Assembly (NCBI GenBank): GCA_903905455.1
Contig: CAIVGN010000214.1
Coordinates: 1 to 32,306 of the forward strand
DNA from: an uncultured Archangium sp.
Lineage (GTDB): Bacteria > Myxococcota > Myxococcia > Myxococcales > Myxococcaceae
Length of the DNA: 32,306 bases
Direction: 5' to 3'
Part shown: one piece after another, positions 32,097 through 32,306 of the stretch
Position numbering within the stretch: the stretch's first letter is position 1
Layout: every line of letters begins with the position of its first letter
The notes under the pieces: model-generated
Told to the model about the DNA's origin: nothing
The model's database searches: none
Seen by the model: only the letters and a program-made list of their open reading frames with translations
Translations under genes and position numbers: made by a program

Positions 32097-32306
32097 ATGA
32101 GATTTGCCCACAAGTATGTCCTCGCTGCGTTCGTAGCGGTCGCAACCGCCTGCGGTCCGGCCAACCCCGGCACTGACGGCGGCTCGGGTGGCGGCAGTGC
32201 CATCACGGGTGGTGGCGGCGGCACCGCGACGGGCGGCGGCACCGCGACGGGCGGCGGCACCGCGACGGGCGGCGGCACCGCGACGGGCGGCGGCACCGCG
32301 ACGGGC
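32097..32306 (+). CDS. Gly/Thr-rich lipoprotein (partial, right edge)
   Basis: 70 residues before the window ends, no stop. The signal is MRFAHKYVLAAFVAVATAC, with Cys19 lipidated. After a short Gly/Ser spacer it enters a (GGGTAT)n repeat coded by perfect 18-base units. A GGTGA sequence lies upstream of the ATG at 32097. The rest of the protein is outside the window, so its fold is unknown. It has the same plan as the Cys-rich lipoprotein at 5113-6582: lipobox first, then flexible Gly linker. Confidence 0.8.
   Translation, partial: MRFAHKYVLAAFVAVATACGPANPGTDGGSGGGSAITGGGGGTATGGGTATGGGTATGGGTATGGGTATG
32217..32306 (+). repeat. Perfect 18-base tandem repeat (five units, continues off edge)
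   Basis: Five identical copies of an 18-base unit, GGCGGCACCGCGACGGGC, from 32217 to the window edge, encoding Gly-Gly-Thr-Ala-Thr-Gly in frame. Identity is complete, so the array is young or homogenised; it is a candidate variable-number repeat. Confidence 0.95.

Noticed and set aside
31579-32145. 188-codon minus-strand and 112-codon plus-strand frames in the right-hand gap
   Set aside because: Compete with each other, no family pattern, and the minus frame includes the hairpin repeat translated as Pro/Ser/Arg low complexity.
32217-32306. CRISPR-like direct repeats
   Set aside because: Units are contiguous with no spacers and code in frame for a glycine/threonine linker.

Overview
The window looks like a piece of a high-GC chromosome from a myxobacterium (Myxococcota, probably Myxococcaceae-like). 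The clues are a Ser/Thr kinase with a membrane anchor and PEGA-like tail, a PilZ-type protein, a stand-alone cyclic-nucleotide-binding protein, many Cys-rich lipoproteins with DAG-rich or (GGGS/T)n linkers, very compact gene packing and strong GC bias at third codon positions. I see no tRNA, rRNA, CRISPR array, insertion sequence or prophage. Taxonomy is inferred from gene content only.

Layout. (1) 1-5074, minus: a four-gene run of Glu/Leu-type dehydrogenase, cyclic-nucleotide-binding protein, secreted HExxH metalloprotease and a giant Pro/Gln-rich protein that runs off the left edge. (2) 5113-7061, plus: a Cys-rich lipoprotein translationally coupled to an XRE regulator that carries a C-terminal zinc-finger-like motif. 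(3) 7066-10489, minus: three genes (9875-10489 lipoprotein; 7724-9799 large Cys-rich lipoprotein; 7066-7689 PilZ-like protein). (4) 10562-11491, plus: a PEGA-domain envelope protein. (5) 11492-19619, minus: kinase, TPR-TonB receptor, calcium-motif lipoprotein and zinc-ribbon membrane protein, tightly linked by overlaps; then a prolyl-4-hydroxylase-type oxygenase, an ornithine-cyclodeaminase-like protein and a small lipoprotein, probably with their own promoter. (6) 19736-22814, plus: Kup potassium transporter and a VWA lipoprotein. (7) 22819-24277, minus: an ATP-grasp ligase whose end overlaps a GNAT acetyltransferase by 131 bases. (8) 24359-27158, plus: an HD phosphohydrolase overlapping a Nudix/metallo-beta-lactamase fusion. 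(9) 27274-30108, minus: alpha/beta hydrolase, 3-hydroxybutyrate dehydrogenase and a zinc-ribbon membrane protein, divergent from a GntP-type permease at 30222-31613. (10) 31614-32096: a non-coding stretch with a known-style hairpin repeat; then the start of another lipoprotein with perfect 18-base repeats, cut by the right edge.

How they work together. The clearest metabolic unit is 28508-31613: a permease, a 3-hydroxybutyrate dehydrogenase and a hydrolase, sharing a divergent control region that holds two copies of one palindrome. That suggests uptake or release of 3-hydroxybutyrate followed by oxidation, under one repressor. The kinase/receptor/lipoprotein run suggests an envelope uptake or sensing system. 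Several first genes of transcription units have a TAnnnT hexamer only 7-9 bases before the start codon and no Shine-Dalgarno, which points to leaderless messages.

The most unusual items are the tandem duplication of a convergent gene junction (27114-27324), the palindrome pair at 30132-30193, the large ATP-grasp/GNAT overlap, the dyad wrapped around the start of the oxygenase gene (13597-13619), the TPR-TonB receptor fusion and the XRE protein with a phage-HNH-like zinc motif.
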